The notes below the pieces were generated by a model, which had not been told where the DNA came from, searched no databases, and was given only the letters and a program-made list of their open reading frames with translations. Positions 1 to 11,654 of a DNA stretch of 64,000 nt are shown here, piece after piece. A program made the translations under genes and the position numbers. The stretch is from NCBI RefSeq assembly GCF_004348735.1, contig NZ_SMKT01000015.1:1-64000 (forward strand), written 5' to 3'. Source of the stretch: Actinomadura sp. KC06. Its GTDB lineage: Bacteria; Actinomycetota; Actinomycetes; Streptosporangiales; Streptosporangiaceae. Within the stretch, counting starts at the first letter, position 1. Each line of letters starts with the position of its first letter.

Positions 1-28
1 CCCCCCATGCCCCCCGAGGAGCCCTCCG

Positions 29-1429
29 ATGCCTGCCCACCTCCTGGACGACGATCCGCGCGCGGTCGGCCGCTATCGCCTCATCGGCCGCCTCGGCGAG
101 GGCGGCCAGGGCGTCGTGTACCTCGGTGAGAGCCCGTCCGGAGAGCGCGTCGCCGTCAAGGTGCTCAAGACCGCCGACGCCGCGGCCCGCGGCCGTTTCG
201 CACGCGAGATGCGGGCCGCGCAGCAGGTCGCGCCGTTCTGCACGGCCGCCGTCCTCGACTCGTCGGCGGACGGCGAGACGCCCTACGTCGTCAGCGAGTT
301 CATCGACGGGCCGTCCCTCCAGCAGCGCGTCCTCGCCCGGGGTCCGCTGCGGGGCGGGGAGCTGCAGCGGCTCGCGGTGAACATGGCGAGCGCGCTGGCC
401 GCGATCCACGGCGCGGGCATCGTCCACCGCGACCTCAAGCCCGCCAACGTCCTCCTCGGGCCGGACGGCCCGCGCGTCGTCGACTTCGGCATCGCCCGCG
501 CCGTCGACGCCGAGACCCACACCCAGCTCGTCGGCACCCCCGCCTACTTCGCCCCCGAATGGCTGGAAGGGCACCCGCCGACGGACAGGTCGGACGTGTT
601 CGCGTGGGCGGGCACCATCGTGTACGCGGCCACCGGGCGCCCGCCGTTCGGCCCGGCCACCAGCATCCCGGCCACCATGCACCGCATCGCCAACGGCGAG
701 CCCGATCTCGCCGGGGTGCCGGAGGCGCTGCTCCCGCTGCTCACCGAATGCCTCGCCAAGGACCCGGCGCGCCGCCCCAGCGCCCGCGACCTGATGGTCC
801 GCCTCGTCGACCCGTCCGCGAACACCGGCCCGGCCCTCGCGAACACGAGTCCTGGCGCCAGCGCGGACACCGGGCCCGGGGCCCCGCCGCGGCGCCGCAG
901 GGGGCTCGCCGCCGGGCTGGCCGCGGGCGCGGCGGCCATCGCGATCGTCGCGGTCGCCGCAACGGTCGCCGTCCTGACGCACGGCCCGGACGACCCTTCC
1001 CCGGAAACCGGTCGGACCGGCACCGCCAAGGGGTCGGGGAACACGGCGCAGTCCACGCCGACGACCCAGGCGGGAGGCTCTGGCCCCGCCGCGCGGGTGC
1101 CCGCCGGATTCGGCGGCACCTGGACCGGCACGGTGACGCAGCGGGACGGGCTCACCCTGGGCGACAGCAGCACGCGAGTGACGATCAAGCTCACGGAAGG
1201 CGCGACGGACGGCACCTCCGACTACGACGACTGGGGCTGCCACGACACGCTGATCATCAAGCAGGCCTCCCCGACGCTCGCCGAGTTCCAGGAGACGCCC
1301 AAGAACGCGAACGGGAAGTTGGGGTTCTGCGTCGGCGGCACGCTGCTGCTCAGGAAGGTCGCGGACGGCCTGGAGTACACGTCCCCGGGCATCGGCACCA
1401 CGAGCGGGATCCTGCGCCGCAGCGGCTGA
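29..1429 (+). CDS. membrane-anchored serine/threonine protein kinase
   Basis: A 466-residue PknB-type kinase. The domain spans about residues 14-262, with a glycine-rich loop (GEGGQG, 24-29), VAVK lysine at 44, HRDLKPAN with catalytic Asp135, DFG at 152-154 and an APE-like motif near 175. A basic stop-transfer stretch (RRRR, 288-291) leads into one hydrophobic helix at about 292-317. A Thr/Ser/Gly-rich linker and an outside domain of about 110 residues follow, with two cysteines (GCHD and FCVGG) that could pair. The ATG is preceded by GAGGAG. This architecture is typical of actinobacterial sensor kinases with a cytoplasmic kinase and extracytoplasmic ligand domain. The ligand is unknown, and I recognise no PASTA repeats in the outer domain. 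Confidence 0.93.
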   Translation: MPAHLLDDDPRAVGRYRLIGRLGEGGQGVVYLGESPSGERVAVKVLKTADAAARGRFAREMRAAQQVAPFCTAAVLDSSADGETPYVVSEFIDGPSLQQRVLARGPLRGGELQRLAVNMASALAAIHGAGIVHRDLKPANVLLGPDGPRVVDFGIARAVDAETHTQLVGTPAYFAPEWLEGHPPTDRSDVFAWAGTIVYAATGRPPFGPATSIPATMHRIANGEPDLAGVPEALLPLLTECLAKDPARRPSARDLMVRLVDPSANTGPALANTSPGASADTGPGAPPRRRRGLAAGLAAGAAAIAIVAVAATVAVLTHGPDDPSPETGRTGTAKGSGNTAQSTPTTQAGGSGPAARVPAGFGGTWTGTVTQRDGLTLGDSSTRVTIKLTEGATDGTSDYDDWGCHDTLIIKQASPTLAEFQETPKNANGKLGFCVGGTLLLRKVADGLEYTSPGIGTTSGILRRSG

Positions 1430-1510
1430 CGTCCGTGACGAACGGCACAGGCCCGCCCCGCTGATCACCGAATAGCATTCCAGAGGTCGACCCGATCTGA
1501 GGGAGCGAAG

Positions 1511-1999
1511 TTGAGCGTCGAGGCGGGCCCCGAGGCCCACCGGCGGGCCGCCGAGCTGTGGAACACGCTGTCGGGCGCGGAGCTGATCCAGGCCATGGCG
1601 GACGGCGAATTCCCCGAGATCTCCGACATCAACCAGCACATCGGGCAGGTCATCACCTCCGCCGAGCCGGGCCGGATCGTCATCTCCTGGACGCCGTCCG
1701 AGCAGCTCTGCAACCCCGGAGGGACCGTCCACGGCGGCTACATCGCCATGATCCTCGACAACGCGGTCTGCCTCGCGGCCACCAGCACCTGCGAGCACTT
1801 CATGCCGATGCTGACGCTGAACCTGAACGTCGACTACCTGCGCGCCGTCCGGACGGGCGAGACGTTCACGGTCACCGGGACGTGCGTGCACGCCGGCGGC
1901 ACCCGCATGGTGTCCAACGCGGCGATCGCCGACGCGCGCGGGCGCACGCTGGCGCAGGCGTCCGCGAGCGTGATCCCGAACAAGGCCTTCGCGCGCTGA
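1511..1999 (+). CDS. PaaI-family hot-dog thioesterase
   Basis: A 162-residue single hot-dog domain protein. The characteristic VHGGYIAMILDNA segment (about residues 76-88) carries the His-Gly-Gly and downstream Asp of the PaaI/YdiI thioesterase family, which hydrolyses acyl- or aryl-acyl-CoA in the cytoplasm. Residues after 130 form the usual closing strands (GTRMVSNAAIADARGR). Translation probably starts at the TTG at 1511, with GGGAG six bases upstream. It lies between the kinase and sppA on the same strand, with gaps of 81 and 63 bases. The substrate cannot be read from the sequence. Confidence 0.88.
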   Translation: MSVEAGPEAHRRAAELWNTLSGAELIQAMADGEFPEISDINQHIGQVITSAEPGRIVISWTPSEQLCNPGGTVHGGYIAMILDNAVCLAATSTCEHFMPMLTLNLNVDYLRAVRTGETFTVTGTCVHAGGTRMVSNAAIADARGRTLAQASASVIPNKAFAR

Positions 2000-2062
2000 C
2001 GGACCGCCCGGCCGGACGCCGGGCGCGGGAAGGCCCCGCGTCCGAGCGCATAGGCTGGGCGC

Positions 2063-3766
2063 ATGGTTGATCCCGGCAACGTCGTCAACGTGATCAAACA
2101 GGCCCGCGACCGGCGGACGGCCCCGCTGATCCTCGAACTCGACCTCACCGAGGGCATCGTCGAGGTCGCGCCGTCCGACCCGATCTCCGCGATCCTGTCC
2201 ATGCGCCGGACGAGCCTGCGGGACGTCCTGGACGGCCTGCGCCGCGCCCGCTCCGACACCCGCGTGCGCGCCCTCGTCGTGAAGGTCTCCGGCGGCATCG
2301 GGCTGGCGCTCGTCCAGGAGCTGCGCGAGGCCGTCCAGGCACTGCGGGACGCGGGCAAGCACACCGTCGCGTGGGCGGAGACGTTCGGTGAGGGCGGGCA
2401 CGGAACCGTGCCGTTCTACCTGGCCACCGTCTTCGACAAGGTGTACCTGCAGCCCACCGGCCAGGTCGGGCTGACCGGCATCGCGATCGAGGAGCCGTTC
2501 CTCGCGGGCGCGCTGGAGAAGGCGGGCGTGCAGCCGAGGTTCGCCAAGCGGCACGAGTACAAGACCATGGCGAACACGTTCATGGAGAAGGCGTACACGC
2601 CGGAGCACGAGGAGTCGTCGCGCCGCCTGGTCGACTCGCTCGGGGAGCAGATCACCGCCGGGATCGCCGCCGGGCGCGGCCTGCCGGAGGACAAGGTCCG
2701 CGAGCTCACCGACCGCGGCCCCCTCCTCGCCGACGAGGCCCTGGAGGAGAACCTCGTCGACCGGCTCGGCTACCGCGACGAGGTGTACGCCGACCTGCGC
2801 GCGGAGTTCGGCGAGGAGGCGCAGCTGCGCTACGTCGCCCGCTACAACCGCGCGCACGGCCTGGCGAGCCGGCTCCCGCAGCCCGGCCGGCAGGACGCCG
2901 TCGCGCTGATCAACGGGCACGGCCCGATCCGGCTCGGCCGCAGCGGGCGCGGCGGCCCGCTCCCGAACTCCGGCCCCGCGATGGGCTCGGACACCATCGG
3001 CGCCGCGTTCCGCGCCGCCGTCAAGGACGACCGGATCAAGGCGATCGTGTTCCGCGTCAACAGCCCCGGCGGCTCCGCGGTCGCGTCCGACGCGATCTGG
3101 CGGGAGGTGGTGCTGGCCCGCCGCGCCGGCAAGCCCGTGATCGTGTCGATGGGCAACGTCGCGGCGTCCGGCGGCTACTACGTGGCGGCGGCCGCCGACA
3201 CGATCGTCGCGCAGCCCGGCACCCTCACCGGCTCGATCGGCGTCGCCACCGGGAAGGCGCTGGTGAACGGGCTCCTCGACCGGATCGGCATCGGCCTCGG
3301 CAGCGTCGCGGTCGGCGAGCACTCCCGCATGTCCAGCGCCACGAAGGACTTCAGCGACTCCGAGTGGGAGCGCGTCAACGCGTCCCTCGACAAGATCTAC
3401 GACGACTTCACCTCGCGGGTCGCCGAGGGGCGCGGGCTGTCCCGCGAGCGCGTCCACGAGGTGGCCAGGGGCCGCGTCTGGACGGGCGCCGACGCCAAGG
3501 AGCGCGGCCTCGTCGACGAGCTCGGCGGCATCGACCTCGCCCTCGACATGGCCCGCAAGAAGTCGGGCCTTGCCGCCGACGCCCCGATCCGCGTGTATCC
3601 GCACACGTCGCCGCTGGAGCGGCTCCGCCCGCCGGAGTCCAGCGAGGACCGCGCCGCCGCGTCCGCCCGCTTCGACGCCTGGGGCTCGCTCGGCGGCCTC
3701 GCCGCCCGGCTCGGCCTGCCCGCCGCCGGCCCGCTGACGCTCCCGGGCACCTGGGAGATCCGCTGA
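2063..3766 (+). CDS. sppA: signal peptide peptidase SppA, 67K type
   Basis: A 567-residue protein with the tandem-domain layout of long-form SppA (peptidase family S49). The N-terminal half contains KRHEYKTMANTFMEKAYT, around the region supplying the catalytic lysine in the E. coli enzyme. The C-terminal half has GNVAASGGYYVAAAADTIVA, carrying the nucleophilic serine, followed by the GTLTGSIGV segment. The family degrades cleaved signal peptides at the membrane. I see no convincing N-terminal membrane helix, so this copy may be cytoplasmic or peripherally bound, as in several actinobacterial homologues. It ends in a TGA that overlaps the proposed CTG start of the next gene. Confidence 0.92.
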   Translation: MVDPGNVVNVIKQARDRRTAPLILELDLTEGIVEVAPSDPISAILSMRRTSLRDVLDGLRRARSDTRVRALVVKVSGGIGLALVQELREAVQALRDAGKHTVAWAETFGEGGHGTVPFYLATVFDKVYLQPTGQVGLTGIAIEEPFLAGALEKAGVQPRFAKRHEYKTMANTFMEKAYTPEHEESSRRLVDSLGEQITAGIAAGRGLPEDKVRELTDRGPLLADEALEENLVDRLGYRDEVYADLRAEFGEEAQLRYVARYNRAHGLASRLPQPGRQDAVALINGHGPIRLGRSGRGGPLPNSGPAMGSDTIGAAFRAAVKDDRIKAIVFRVNSPGGSAVASDAIWREVVLARRAGKPVIVSMGNVAASGGYYVAAAADTIVAQPGTLTGSIGVATGKALVNGLLDRIGIGLGSVAVGEHSRMSSATKDFSDSEWERVNASLDKIYDDFTSRVAEGRGLSRERVHEVARGRVWTGADAKERGLVDELGGIDLALDMARKKSGLAADAPIRVYPHTSPLERLRPPESSEDRAAASARFDAWGSLGGLAARLGLPAAGPLTLPGTWEIR

Positions 3767-4245
3767 CCGCCACGGCCGACTTCGTCGAGGCCGTCGCGGG
3801 CTTCGCCACGGGCGTGGCGGTGCTGACCGTCCGCGACGGCCGCGACGACCTCGGCACGACGGTGACCTCGTTCATGTCGGTGTCGCTCGAACCGCCGATG
3901 GTCGCCGCGGGCGTCGCGACGTCGTCGTACCTGACGGAGGTCCTGAAACGGCGGGACCGCTGGGCCGCGACCGTCCTGTCGTCCGGGCAGCGCGCCCTGG
4001 CAGGACGCTTCGCGGCGGAGGGCCGCCCGAGCGCTCGCATCCTCCTTGCGAGCGCCCCGCACCACCGCGGCACCCACTCGGACGCCCTCATCCCGGAAGC
4101 GGGCGTGTCCGCCCTCGAATGCGAGACCCGCCAGACCGTCGCCGCAGGCGACCACACCCTGTTCGTCGCCGAAGTCCTCGCCGCCGACTACATCGCCCGC
4201 GACGAGAACCCCCTGATCAGAGCCAACCGCCGCTACCTCACCTGA
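3763..4245 (+). CDS. flavin reductase-like FMN-binding protein
   Basis: About 160 residues matching the flavin reductase-like fold: an early [10 protein letters not shown] segment, [14 protein letters not shown] around the FMN phosphate-binding region, and a terminal [11 protein letters not shown]. Family members reduce FMN/FAD with NAD(P)H to supply a monooxygenase, or act as split-barrel FMN proteins. No partner monooxygenase is next to it. No ATG, GTG or TTG fits the expected N-terminus. The best start is the CTG at 3763, which overlaps the sppA stop (CTGA) and suggests translational coupling. The 3' end overlaps the opposing hutI gene by 13 bases. Confidence 0.8.
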   Translation: MTATADFVEAVAGFATGVAVLTVRDGRDDLGTTVTSFMSVSLEPPMVAAGVATSSYLTEVLKRRDRWAATVLSSGQRALAGRFAAEGRPSARILLASAPHHRGTHSDALIPEAGVSALECETRQTVAAGDHTLFVAEVLAADYIARDENPLIRANRRYLT

Positions 4246-5444
4246 GCGCCGGCCCTCCAGACGGCGGCGGTCTGGGGGACGCCGGGGCGGTAGGCGAGGT
4301 GGATGTAAGACGGGGCGTCCAGGACGTGCACGTCCGCGCGGGCGCCGACGCCCAGGTGACCGACGTCCGTGCGGCGGAGGGCGCGGGCGCCGCCGGCGGT
4401 CGCGGACCAGACGGCCTCGGCGGGTGTCATGTGCATGTCCCGGACGGCGACGGCGATGCAGAACGCCATGCTGGAGCTGTAGCAGGAGCCGGGGTTGCAG
4501 TCGCAGGCGAGGGCGACGGTCGCGCCCGCGTCGAGGAGGCGGCGGGCGTCGGGGTAGGGCTGGCGGGTGGAGAACTCGACGCCCGGCAGGAGGGTCGCGA
4601 CCGTCCGGGACGACGCCAGCGCGTCCACGTCGGCGTCACTGAGGAACGTGCAGTGGTCGGCGGACGCGGCGTCCACCTCGACGGCGACCTGCACGCCCGG
4701 GCCCTCGGTGAGCTGGTTCGCGTGCACGCGGGGGCGGAGGCCCGCCGCGACGCCCGCTTTCAGGATCTCGCGGGCCTGGTCGGCGTCGAAGGCGCCCTGC
4801 TCGCAGAAGACGTCCACCCAGCGGGCGTGCGGGGCGCAGACCGCCAGCATGTCCGTGGCGGCGAGGCGCGCGTAGCCCGCGGTGTCGCCCTTGTACTCGG
4901 TGGGGACGACGTGCGCCCCGAGGTAGGTGACCTCGTCGGCGAACTCCGCGGCGATGCGGACGGCGCGCTCCTCCTGCTCGACCGTCAGGCCGTACCCGGA
5001 TTTGCATTCGACCGTCGTCGTGCCCTGGCGGGCCATCTCGCCGATGAGGCGGCGGACGTTGGCCCGGAGGTCGTCGTCGGACGCCACCCGGGTGCGTTCC
5101 ACGGTCGTCCGGATGCCGCCGCCGTCGTACTTCTGGCCGCTCATCCGCGCGGCGAACTCCTCGGCGCGCTCACCGGCGAAGACGAGGTGCGCGTGGGAGT
5201 CGACGAAGCCGGGGAGGACGGCGCGTCCGGCGGCGTCGAAGGACTCGTCGGCGGCGGGGGCGCCGGACGCCGGGCCCGTCCACGCGATCCTGCCGTCCTC
5301 GATCACCAGCGCGGCATCGCGGAGGATGCCCAGGCCGGAGCCGGTGGCGGGGTCGTTGGTGACCAGTTCGCCGATGTTGGTGATGACTGTGGTGCCTGTG
5401 CCGGTGCTCATCTTCGGCAGGATCTCACGCATCGTCCGCGTCAT
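4233..5444 (-). CDS. hutI: imidazolonepropionase
   Basis: About 400 residues of the amidohydrolase superfamily, catalysing 4-imidazolone-5-propionate to N-formimino-L-glutamate, step 3 of histidine degradation. Visible signatures are the metal-binding [10 protein letters not shown] motif, the KSGYGL segment typical of HutI, a mid-protein HANQ, and DCNPGS near the C-terminus. The ATG at 5444 overlaps the hutF stop (ATGA). Internal ATGs at 5432 and 5411 are possible, and the conserved region begins soon after the latter. It is the last gene of the hut operon and converges on the flavin reductase gene. Confidence 0.95.
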   Translation of the reverse strand: MTRTMREILPKMSTGTGTTVITNIGELVTNDPATGSGLGILRDAALVIEDGRIAWTGPASGAPAADESFDAAGRAVLPGFVDSHAHLVFAGERAEEFAARMSGQKYDGGGIRTTVERTRVASDDDLRANVRRLIGEMARQGTTTVECKSGYGLTVEQEERAVRIAAEFADEVTYLGAHVVPTEYKGDTAGYARLAATDMLAVCAPHARWVDVFCEQGAFDADQAREILKAGVAAGLRPRVHANQLTEGPGVQVAVEVDAASADHCTFLSDADVDALASSRTVATLLPGVEFSTRQPYPDARRLLDAGATVALACDCNPGSCYSSSMAFCIAVAVRDMHMTPAEAVWSATAGGARALRRTDVGHLGVGARADVHVLDAPSYIHLAYRPGVPQTAAVWRAGAQVR

Positions 5445-6796
5445 TCCGGCTCGGGTGCGGTGACGGCGGCGATGGCCTCGTCGAGCGCGCCCGGGACGTC
5501 GTCGATCAGCAGGTGGCGCCCGTCGTGGACGATCTGCCGCCCGGACACCACCACATGCCGGACGTCGGCGGCCGTAGCGGCGAACACGGCCGCCTCGGCG
5601 GCGTAGTCGGCGGTGGCCCCGGCGGTGCGGACGGAGTCGAGCGCGACGGTGACGAGGTCCGCATACGCGCCGGGCTCCAGCCGTCCCGCCTCCGGCCAGC
5701 CGAGCCCGTAGTGTCCGTTGGACGTGGCCGCGGCGAGCAGTTCCCCGGCCGTCCAGTGGCCCCGGACGCGGGTGCGGAGACGCTCGTCCAGCTCGACCGC
5801 GCGGGCCTCCTCGAACAGGTCGACGACGGCGTGCTGGTCGGAGCCGAGGCAGACCGGCGAGCCCGCGTCCGCCAGGTCGCGGGCCGGGCCGATGCCGTCG
5901 GCGAGGTCCCGTTCGGTGGTCGGGCACATGCAGACGCCGGTCATCGTCGTCCCGAGGAGGCCGATGTCGTCGCCGGTGAGATGCGTCGCGTGGACGGCCG
6001 TGGTCAGCGCGCCCAGCGCCCCCGATTCGGCGAGCAGGCGGGTCGGGGTCATGTCGTAGGCGTCCAGGCACGCCTCGTTCTCGGCGGGCTGCTCGGACAG
6101 GTGGACGTGCAGCGGCGCACGGTGCTCCTTCGCCCACGACGCGACCGCGCTGAGCTGCTCGCGCGGCACGGCCCGGACGGAATGGATCGCGGCGCCGACA
6201 CGGGCGTGGAGCCGTCCGGCCTTGCCGGTCTCCTCGTGCAGGCTGCCGACGCGGCGCGCCCAGTTGCCCGCGGTGCCGTCGCCGAAGCGCAGTTGCGGGC
6301 CCTTGAGCGGCTCGCCGATGCCGCCGGCGAGGTAGCAGGCGTCGAGGAGGGTGATCCGGATGCCCGCGTCCGCCGCGGCGGCGATCAGCGCCTCGCCCAT
6401 CGCGTTCGGCTCGTCGTACGGGGCGCCGCCCGGACGGTGGTGCAGGTAGTGGAACTCGCCGACGCAGCTGATCCCGGCCAGGGCCATCTCCGCGTACACG
6501 GCGGCGGCGAGCGCGCGGTACGAATCGGGGTCGAGGCGGTCGGCGACCTTGTACATCGTGTCGCGCCACGTCCAGAAATTCCCGGAATGGGCCTGGACGC
6601 GGGAGCGGAGCGCCCGGTGGAAGGCGTGCGAGTGCGCGTTGGCCAGCCCCGGCAGCGTCAGGCCGGGCAGCCGCTGGGCGTTCTCCGGCGCGGGGACGCC
6701 GGGCGCGACGCGCGTGATCCGCTCGCCGTCGGCCTCGATGAGCACATCGGCCGCCACGCCGTCTCCGAGCCAGGCCAGTTGTGCATGCCACTGCAT
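5441..6796 (-). CDS. hutF: formimidoylglutamate deiminase
   Basis: A 451-residue amidohydrolase that converts N-formimino-L-glutamate to N-formyl-L-glutamate and ammonia. The sequence begins [13 protein letters not shown] and carries the [10 protein letters not shown] motif of HutF (metal ligands and substrate-binding region), [10 protein letters not shown], and a C-terminal [16 protein letters not shown] segment typical of the family. Its presence shows the two-step formylglutamate route, not the single-step formamide-releasing HutG route. It lies 10 bases after the M20 amidohydrolase gene and overlaps hutI by four bases. Confidence 0.94.
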   Translation of the reverse strand: MQWHAQLAWLGDGVAADVLIEADGERITRVAPGVPAPENAQRLPGLTLPGLANAHSHAFHRALRSRVQAHSGNFWTWRDTMYKVADRLDPDSYRALAAAVYAEMALAGISCVGEFHYLHHRPGGAPYDEPNAMGEALIAAAADAGIRITLLDACYLAGGIGEPLKGPQLRFGDGTAGNWARRVGSLHEETGKAGRLHARVGAAIHSVRAVPREQLSAVASWAKEHRAPLHVHLSEQPAENEACLDAYDMTPTRLLAESGALGALTTAVHATHLTGDDIGLLGTTMTGVCMCPTTERDLADGIGPARDLADAGSPVCLGSDQHAVVDLFEEARAVELDERLRTRVRGHWTAGELLAAATSNGHYGLGWPEAGRLEPGAYADLVTVALDSVRTAGATADYAAEAAVFAATAADVRHVVVSGRQIVHDGRHLLIDDVPGALDEAIAAVTAPEPE

Positions 6797-6806
6797 ACCG
6801 AAATCC

Positions 6807-8021
6807 TTACCCGCACGCCCTGGCACTACAAGCAAGGTCGTCCAGTACCGCCGTGAGGGCCTCGACCCCGGCCAGGCAGTCCGCGGGTTCGGCGCACTCG
6901 GCGGGCGCGTGCGAGACCCCGGTCGGGTTGCGGACGAACAGCATCGCCGTCGGCAGCCGCGCCGAGAGGACGCCCGCGTCGTGCCCCGCACCGGTCGGCA
7001 GGACGGGAACGCCGCCCAGCGTCGCGCCGATCCGGTCACGCAGGGCGTGGTTGAAGTCGACGATCTCCGAATAGGACTCCTCGGCGAGATCGACGCTCAC
7101 CCGATGCGGGCGAGCGGCGACCCGGGCCGCCTCGTCGATCTCCGCGACCGTCCGCCGGACGGCCTCGTCCCGCGGTCCCCGGGCGTCCAGCCAGCCGGTC
7201 ACGGACGAGGCGATCGCGTTCACCCCGCCCGGCACGACCCGCACCTTCCCCACGGTCGCGACGGTTCCGTTGCGTTCGGCCGCCTCCCGCGCGGCGATGA
7301 CCATGGCGGCGAAGGGCAGCATGGGGTCGCGCCGGTCGGGCAGCCCGGTCGTCCCGGCGTGGTTTCCCTCGCCGCCGAAGTCGAACCGCCACCGCCCGTG
7401 CGGGACGATCGCGCTCGCCACCCCGACCGGCTCCCGCAGCGCCCGCCCCTGCTCGACGTGCAGCTCGACCAGGCATCCGATGCGTCCGAGCAGGCCGTCG
7501 TCGGGGCCGATCGCCGCGGGGTCGAACCCGGCGTTGTGCATGACCTCGGCGAACGTGTGACCGTCCGCGTCGGTGAGGCCGCGGGCCCGCGCCGGGTCGA
7601 TCGCCCCGGCCAGTAGCCGCGACCCCAGGCACGCGACCCCGAACCGCGCGCCCTCTTCCTCGGCGAACGCCGCGATCCCGATCGGGCGTCGCAGCGCGGT
7701 GCCCCGCTCGCGGAGCAGATCGACGGCGGCGAAGGCGGACACGATGCCGAGGGGCCCGTCGAACGCGCCGCCCCCCGGCACCGAGTCCAGGTGGCTCCCG
7801 GTCAGAACGGCATCGCCGCGCGAGCCGTCGGCCGGGAGCCACCAGGCGATCATGTTGCCGTTCGCGTCGTGCTCGACGTCCAGGTCGCGGCGGCGTGCCT
7901 CGTCCAGGAACCAGGCGCGGCATTCCAGCTCGGGCGGCGTCCACGCGAACCGGTGGTAGCCGCCGGTCGCCTCGTCCCGGCCGACCGGCAGCAGCGCCGC
8001 CCACATCTCCTCGAAGCTCAT
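6807..8021 (-). CDS. M20-family amidohydrolase (allantoate amidohydrolase/N-carbamoylase-like) in the hut operon
   Basis: A 404-residue M20 metallopeptidase-fold enzyme of the allantoate amidohydrolase, beta-ureidopropionase and N-carbamoyl-amino-acid hydrolase group. Visible motifs include TGSHLDSVPGGGAFDGPLG (metal His and Asp), EEEGARFG (catalytic Glu and metal ligand), ELHVEQG, GNHAGTTGLPDR in the lid domain, and a late GAGHDAG. It sits between hutU and hutF (gaps 40 and 10 bases). I recall the same order in Streptomyces hut clusters. No HutG is present, so I infer that it removes the formyl group from N-formyl-L-glutamate. Sequence alone would suggest an N-carbamoyl or allantoate substrate. 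The purine cluster at 43-52 kb uses allantoicase and does not need it. Confidence 0.85.
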   Translation of the reverse strand: MSFEEMWAALLPVGRDEATGGYHRFAWTPPELECRAWFLDEARRRDLDVEHDANGNMIAWWLPADGSRGDAVLTGSHLDSVPGGGAFDGPLGIVSAFAAVDLLRERGTALRRPIGIAAFAEEEGARFGVACLGSRLLAGAIDPARARGLTDADGHTFAEVMHNAGFDPAAIGPDDGLLGRIGCLVELHVEQGRALREPVGVASAIVPHGRWRFDFGGEGNHAGTTGLPDRRDPMLPFAAMVIAAREAAERNGTVATVGKVRVVPGGVNAIASSVTGWLDARGPRDEAVRRTVAEIDEAARVAARPHRVSVDLAEESYSEIVDFNHALRDRIGATLGGVPVLPTGAGHDAGVLSARLPTAMLFVRNPTGVSHAPAECAEPADCLAGVEALTAVLDDLACSARACG

Positions 8022-8061
8022 GCGCGCTCCCGGCGTCTCGGTTCGCTGGCGTTTCGTTCGC

Positions 8062-9717
<1,656 letters not shown>

Positions 9718-9796
9718 CTTCGGCTCCTTCGTGAGAGCGGGTTCAGAAGAGCTTTGGTTCGGGAGCTTTCAGGTGGGCGGGCTCAGGAGTGCGGGT

Positions 9797-11362
9797 TCAG
9801 GCGAGCGGGCCGGTGACGGCTTCGGCGGCGGCGACCAGGGATCCGTCCCGGACCATCTCGGTCGCCGCGGCGATCTCGGGCGCGAGGTAGCGGTCCGGGC
9901 CGGGCGGCGGGACGGCCTCGCGCAGCTTCGCGACGACCGCACCGGTCGCCGGCCCGGGACGCAGCGGTGTGCGCAGGTCGAGGGCCCGCGCGGCGGTGAG
10001 TATCTCGATGGCGATGACCTGCGCGAGCCCTTCCACGGACCTGCGCAGCTTGCGGGCCGAGTTCCAGCCCATCGACACATGGTCTTCCTGCATGGCCGAA
10101 CTCGGAATGGAGTCGGCGCTCGCGGGCGCGGCGCGCCGCTTCAGATCCGACACGATCGCGGCCTGCGTGTACTGCGCGATCATGTGCCCGGAGTCGACGC
10201 CGGGGTCGTCGGCGAGAAAGGCGGGCAGCCCGTAGGACCGCCCCTTGTCGAGCATGCGGTCGGTACGGCGCTCCGACATCGATGCGACGTCCGCCGCGGG
10301 GACGGCAAGGAAGTCGAGCACATAAGCAATGGGAGCCCCATGGAAATTGCCATTTGACTCGACCCGTCCATCGGGCAGAACGACGGGATTGTCAATGGCG
10401 GACGCGAGTTCCCTGCCCGCCACGAGTTCCGCATGTTCCAGCGTGTCGCGAGCGGCCCCGTTGACCTGCGGGGCGCATCGCAGCGAGTAGGCGTCCTGCA
10501 CCCGCGTGCAGTCGGGACCGCGATGCGACTCCATGATCTCCGAGTCGCCCAGCAGCGCCCGCAGGTTCGCCGCCGACGCCGCCTGACCTGGATGCGGCCG
10601 CAGTTCCTGCAGGTCGGCGGCGAAGACGCGGTCGGTGCCGAGCAGCGCCTCGACGGTCATCGCGGCCGCCACGTCCGCCGCCGTGAGGAGATTCCGCAGG
10701 TCCTCGATGGCCAGGACGAGCATGCCGAGCATCCCGTCCGTCCCGTTGAGGAGGGCGAGCCCCTCCTTCGCGCCCAGCGTGACCGGCGCGATCCCGGCCT
10801 CCTCCAACGCCTGCGCGGCCGGCTTGAGCTCCCCGCCGCCGTCCCTGACGGACCCTTCACCGATCAACGCGAGCGCCACATGCGCGAGCGGCGCGAGATC
10901 CCCGGAACACCCGAGGCTCCCGTGCTCGAAGACCTGGGGCGTGATGCCGGCGTTCAGGAGCGCGGCGAGCGTCCGCGCCGTGACGGGTTGGACGCCGGTG
11001 CGTCCCGTGGCGAGCGTCCGGAGCCTGAGGAGCATCAGCGCCCGGACGACCTCCCGCTCGACCTCCGGCCCCGTCCCCGCCGCATGCGACCGGACGATGT
11101 TCAGCTGCAACTGCGCCCGCATCTCCGGAGGGATGTGCCGTGTGGCCAGCGCCCCGAACCCGGTGGAAACACCGTAAACAGGCGTGGGACGCGCGGACAG
11201 CTCCTCGATGTGCGTCCGCGACTCCCCGATCAGCTTCAGTGCCTCGTCCGTCAGCGTGACCTTGGCTCCGCCCCGCGCCACGGCCACCACCTGCGCGAAG
11301 CTGAGCGTTTCCGGCCCGACCCGGACGCCGTTGCCCCCCATGTCAAAGCTCATACCCACCAT
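9797..11362 (-). CDS. hutH: histidine ammonia-lyase
   Basis: A 521-residue lyase that deaminates L-histidine to urocanate. Active-site features are PVYGVSTGFG (Tyr63), the cofactor triad C152-S153-G154 in GSLGCSGDLAPLAH, LALLNGT with the catalytic Asn, QDAYSLRCAPQV, SNGNFHG, and QEDHVSMG with the conserved Glu. The triad is Cys-Ser-Gly rather than the textbook Ala-Ser-Gly, a variation I recall from other actinomycete HutH proteins. It keeps the Ser that forms the MIO prosthetic group. The ATG at 11362 is chosen because GAGGG lies seven bases upstream; an ATG at 11353 is possible. It is the first hut gene, with an IclR-type inverted repeat 47-62 bases upstream. Confidence 0.95.
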   Translation of the reverse strand: MVGMSFDMGGNGVRVGPETLSFAQVVAVARGGAKVTLTDEALKLIGESRTHIEELSARPTPVYGVSTGFGALATRHIPPEMRAQLQLNIVRSHAAGTGPEVEREVVRALMLLRLRTLATGRTGVQPVTARTLAALLNAGITPQVFEHGSLGCSGDLAPLAHVALALIGEGSVRDGGGELKPAAQALEEAGIAPVTLGAKEGLALLNGTDGMLGMLVLAIEDLRNLLTAADVAAAMTVEALLGTDRVFAADLQELRPHPGQAASAANLRALLGDSEIMESHRGPDCTRVQDAYSLRCAPQVNGAARDTLEHAELVAGRELASAIDNPVVLPDGRVESNGNFHGAPIAYVLDFLAVPAADVASMSERRTDRMLDKGRSYGLPAFLADDPGVDSGHMIAQYTQAAIVSDLKRRAAPASADSIPSSAMQEDHVSMGWNSARKLRRSVEGLAQVIAIEILTAARALDLRTPLRPGPATGAVVAKLREAVPPPGPDRYLAPEIAAATEMVRDGSLVAAAEAVTGPLA

Positions 11363-11408
11363 TCCAGCGCCCTCGTCCGCCCCGCACGAGGGCCTGCCCG
11401 GCGAAGGT

Positions 11409-11424
11409 GTCTCAGATACCAGAC
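11409..11424. promoter_or_regulatory. putative IclR operator upstream of hutH
   Basis: GTCTCAGATACCAGAC lies 47-62 bases upstream of the hutH start. It differs by one base from GTCTCAGATACGAGAC at 12336-12351, directly before the IclR regulator gene. The arms GTCT/AGAC are inverted repeats. I infer that the adjacent IclR protein binds here to control the hut operon. Confidence 0.6.
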
Positions 11425-11654
11425 AGTGCCGCGCGGTCGCCCCCCCGCGCGGTCGCCTTCCGCCGCGAGGGCGGTAGCCGATGCCGATCGAGCGGCTCGA
11501 TCCCCCGCCTTGAACGCGATAATAGAAGAGATTTTCACCATTGCATCCGAATTCCAATGAAATTAATCTTGGTGAAGTTTCGACGCGGCGATATGACGCG
11601 GCCGCGCCGACCGGAGGAAATGCCCTGGCCACCCCCTCACCAGGAAGTCCGCCC

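Noticed and set aside
4119-5606. A 495-codon open frame on the plus strand opposite hutI.
   Set aside because: It is Gly/Ala/Arg/Val-rich, antisense to a clear hutI/hutF pair, and typical of GC-rich shadow frames.
9797-11362. Cys-Ser-Gly in HutH might signal an inactive enzyme.
   Set aside because: The Ser that becomes dehydroalanine is kept, and this first-position variant is, as I recall, common in actinomycete HutH.
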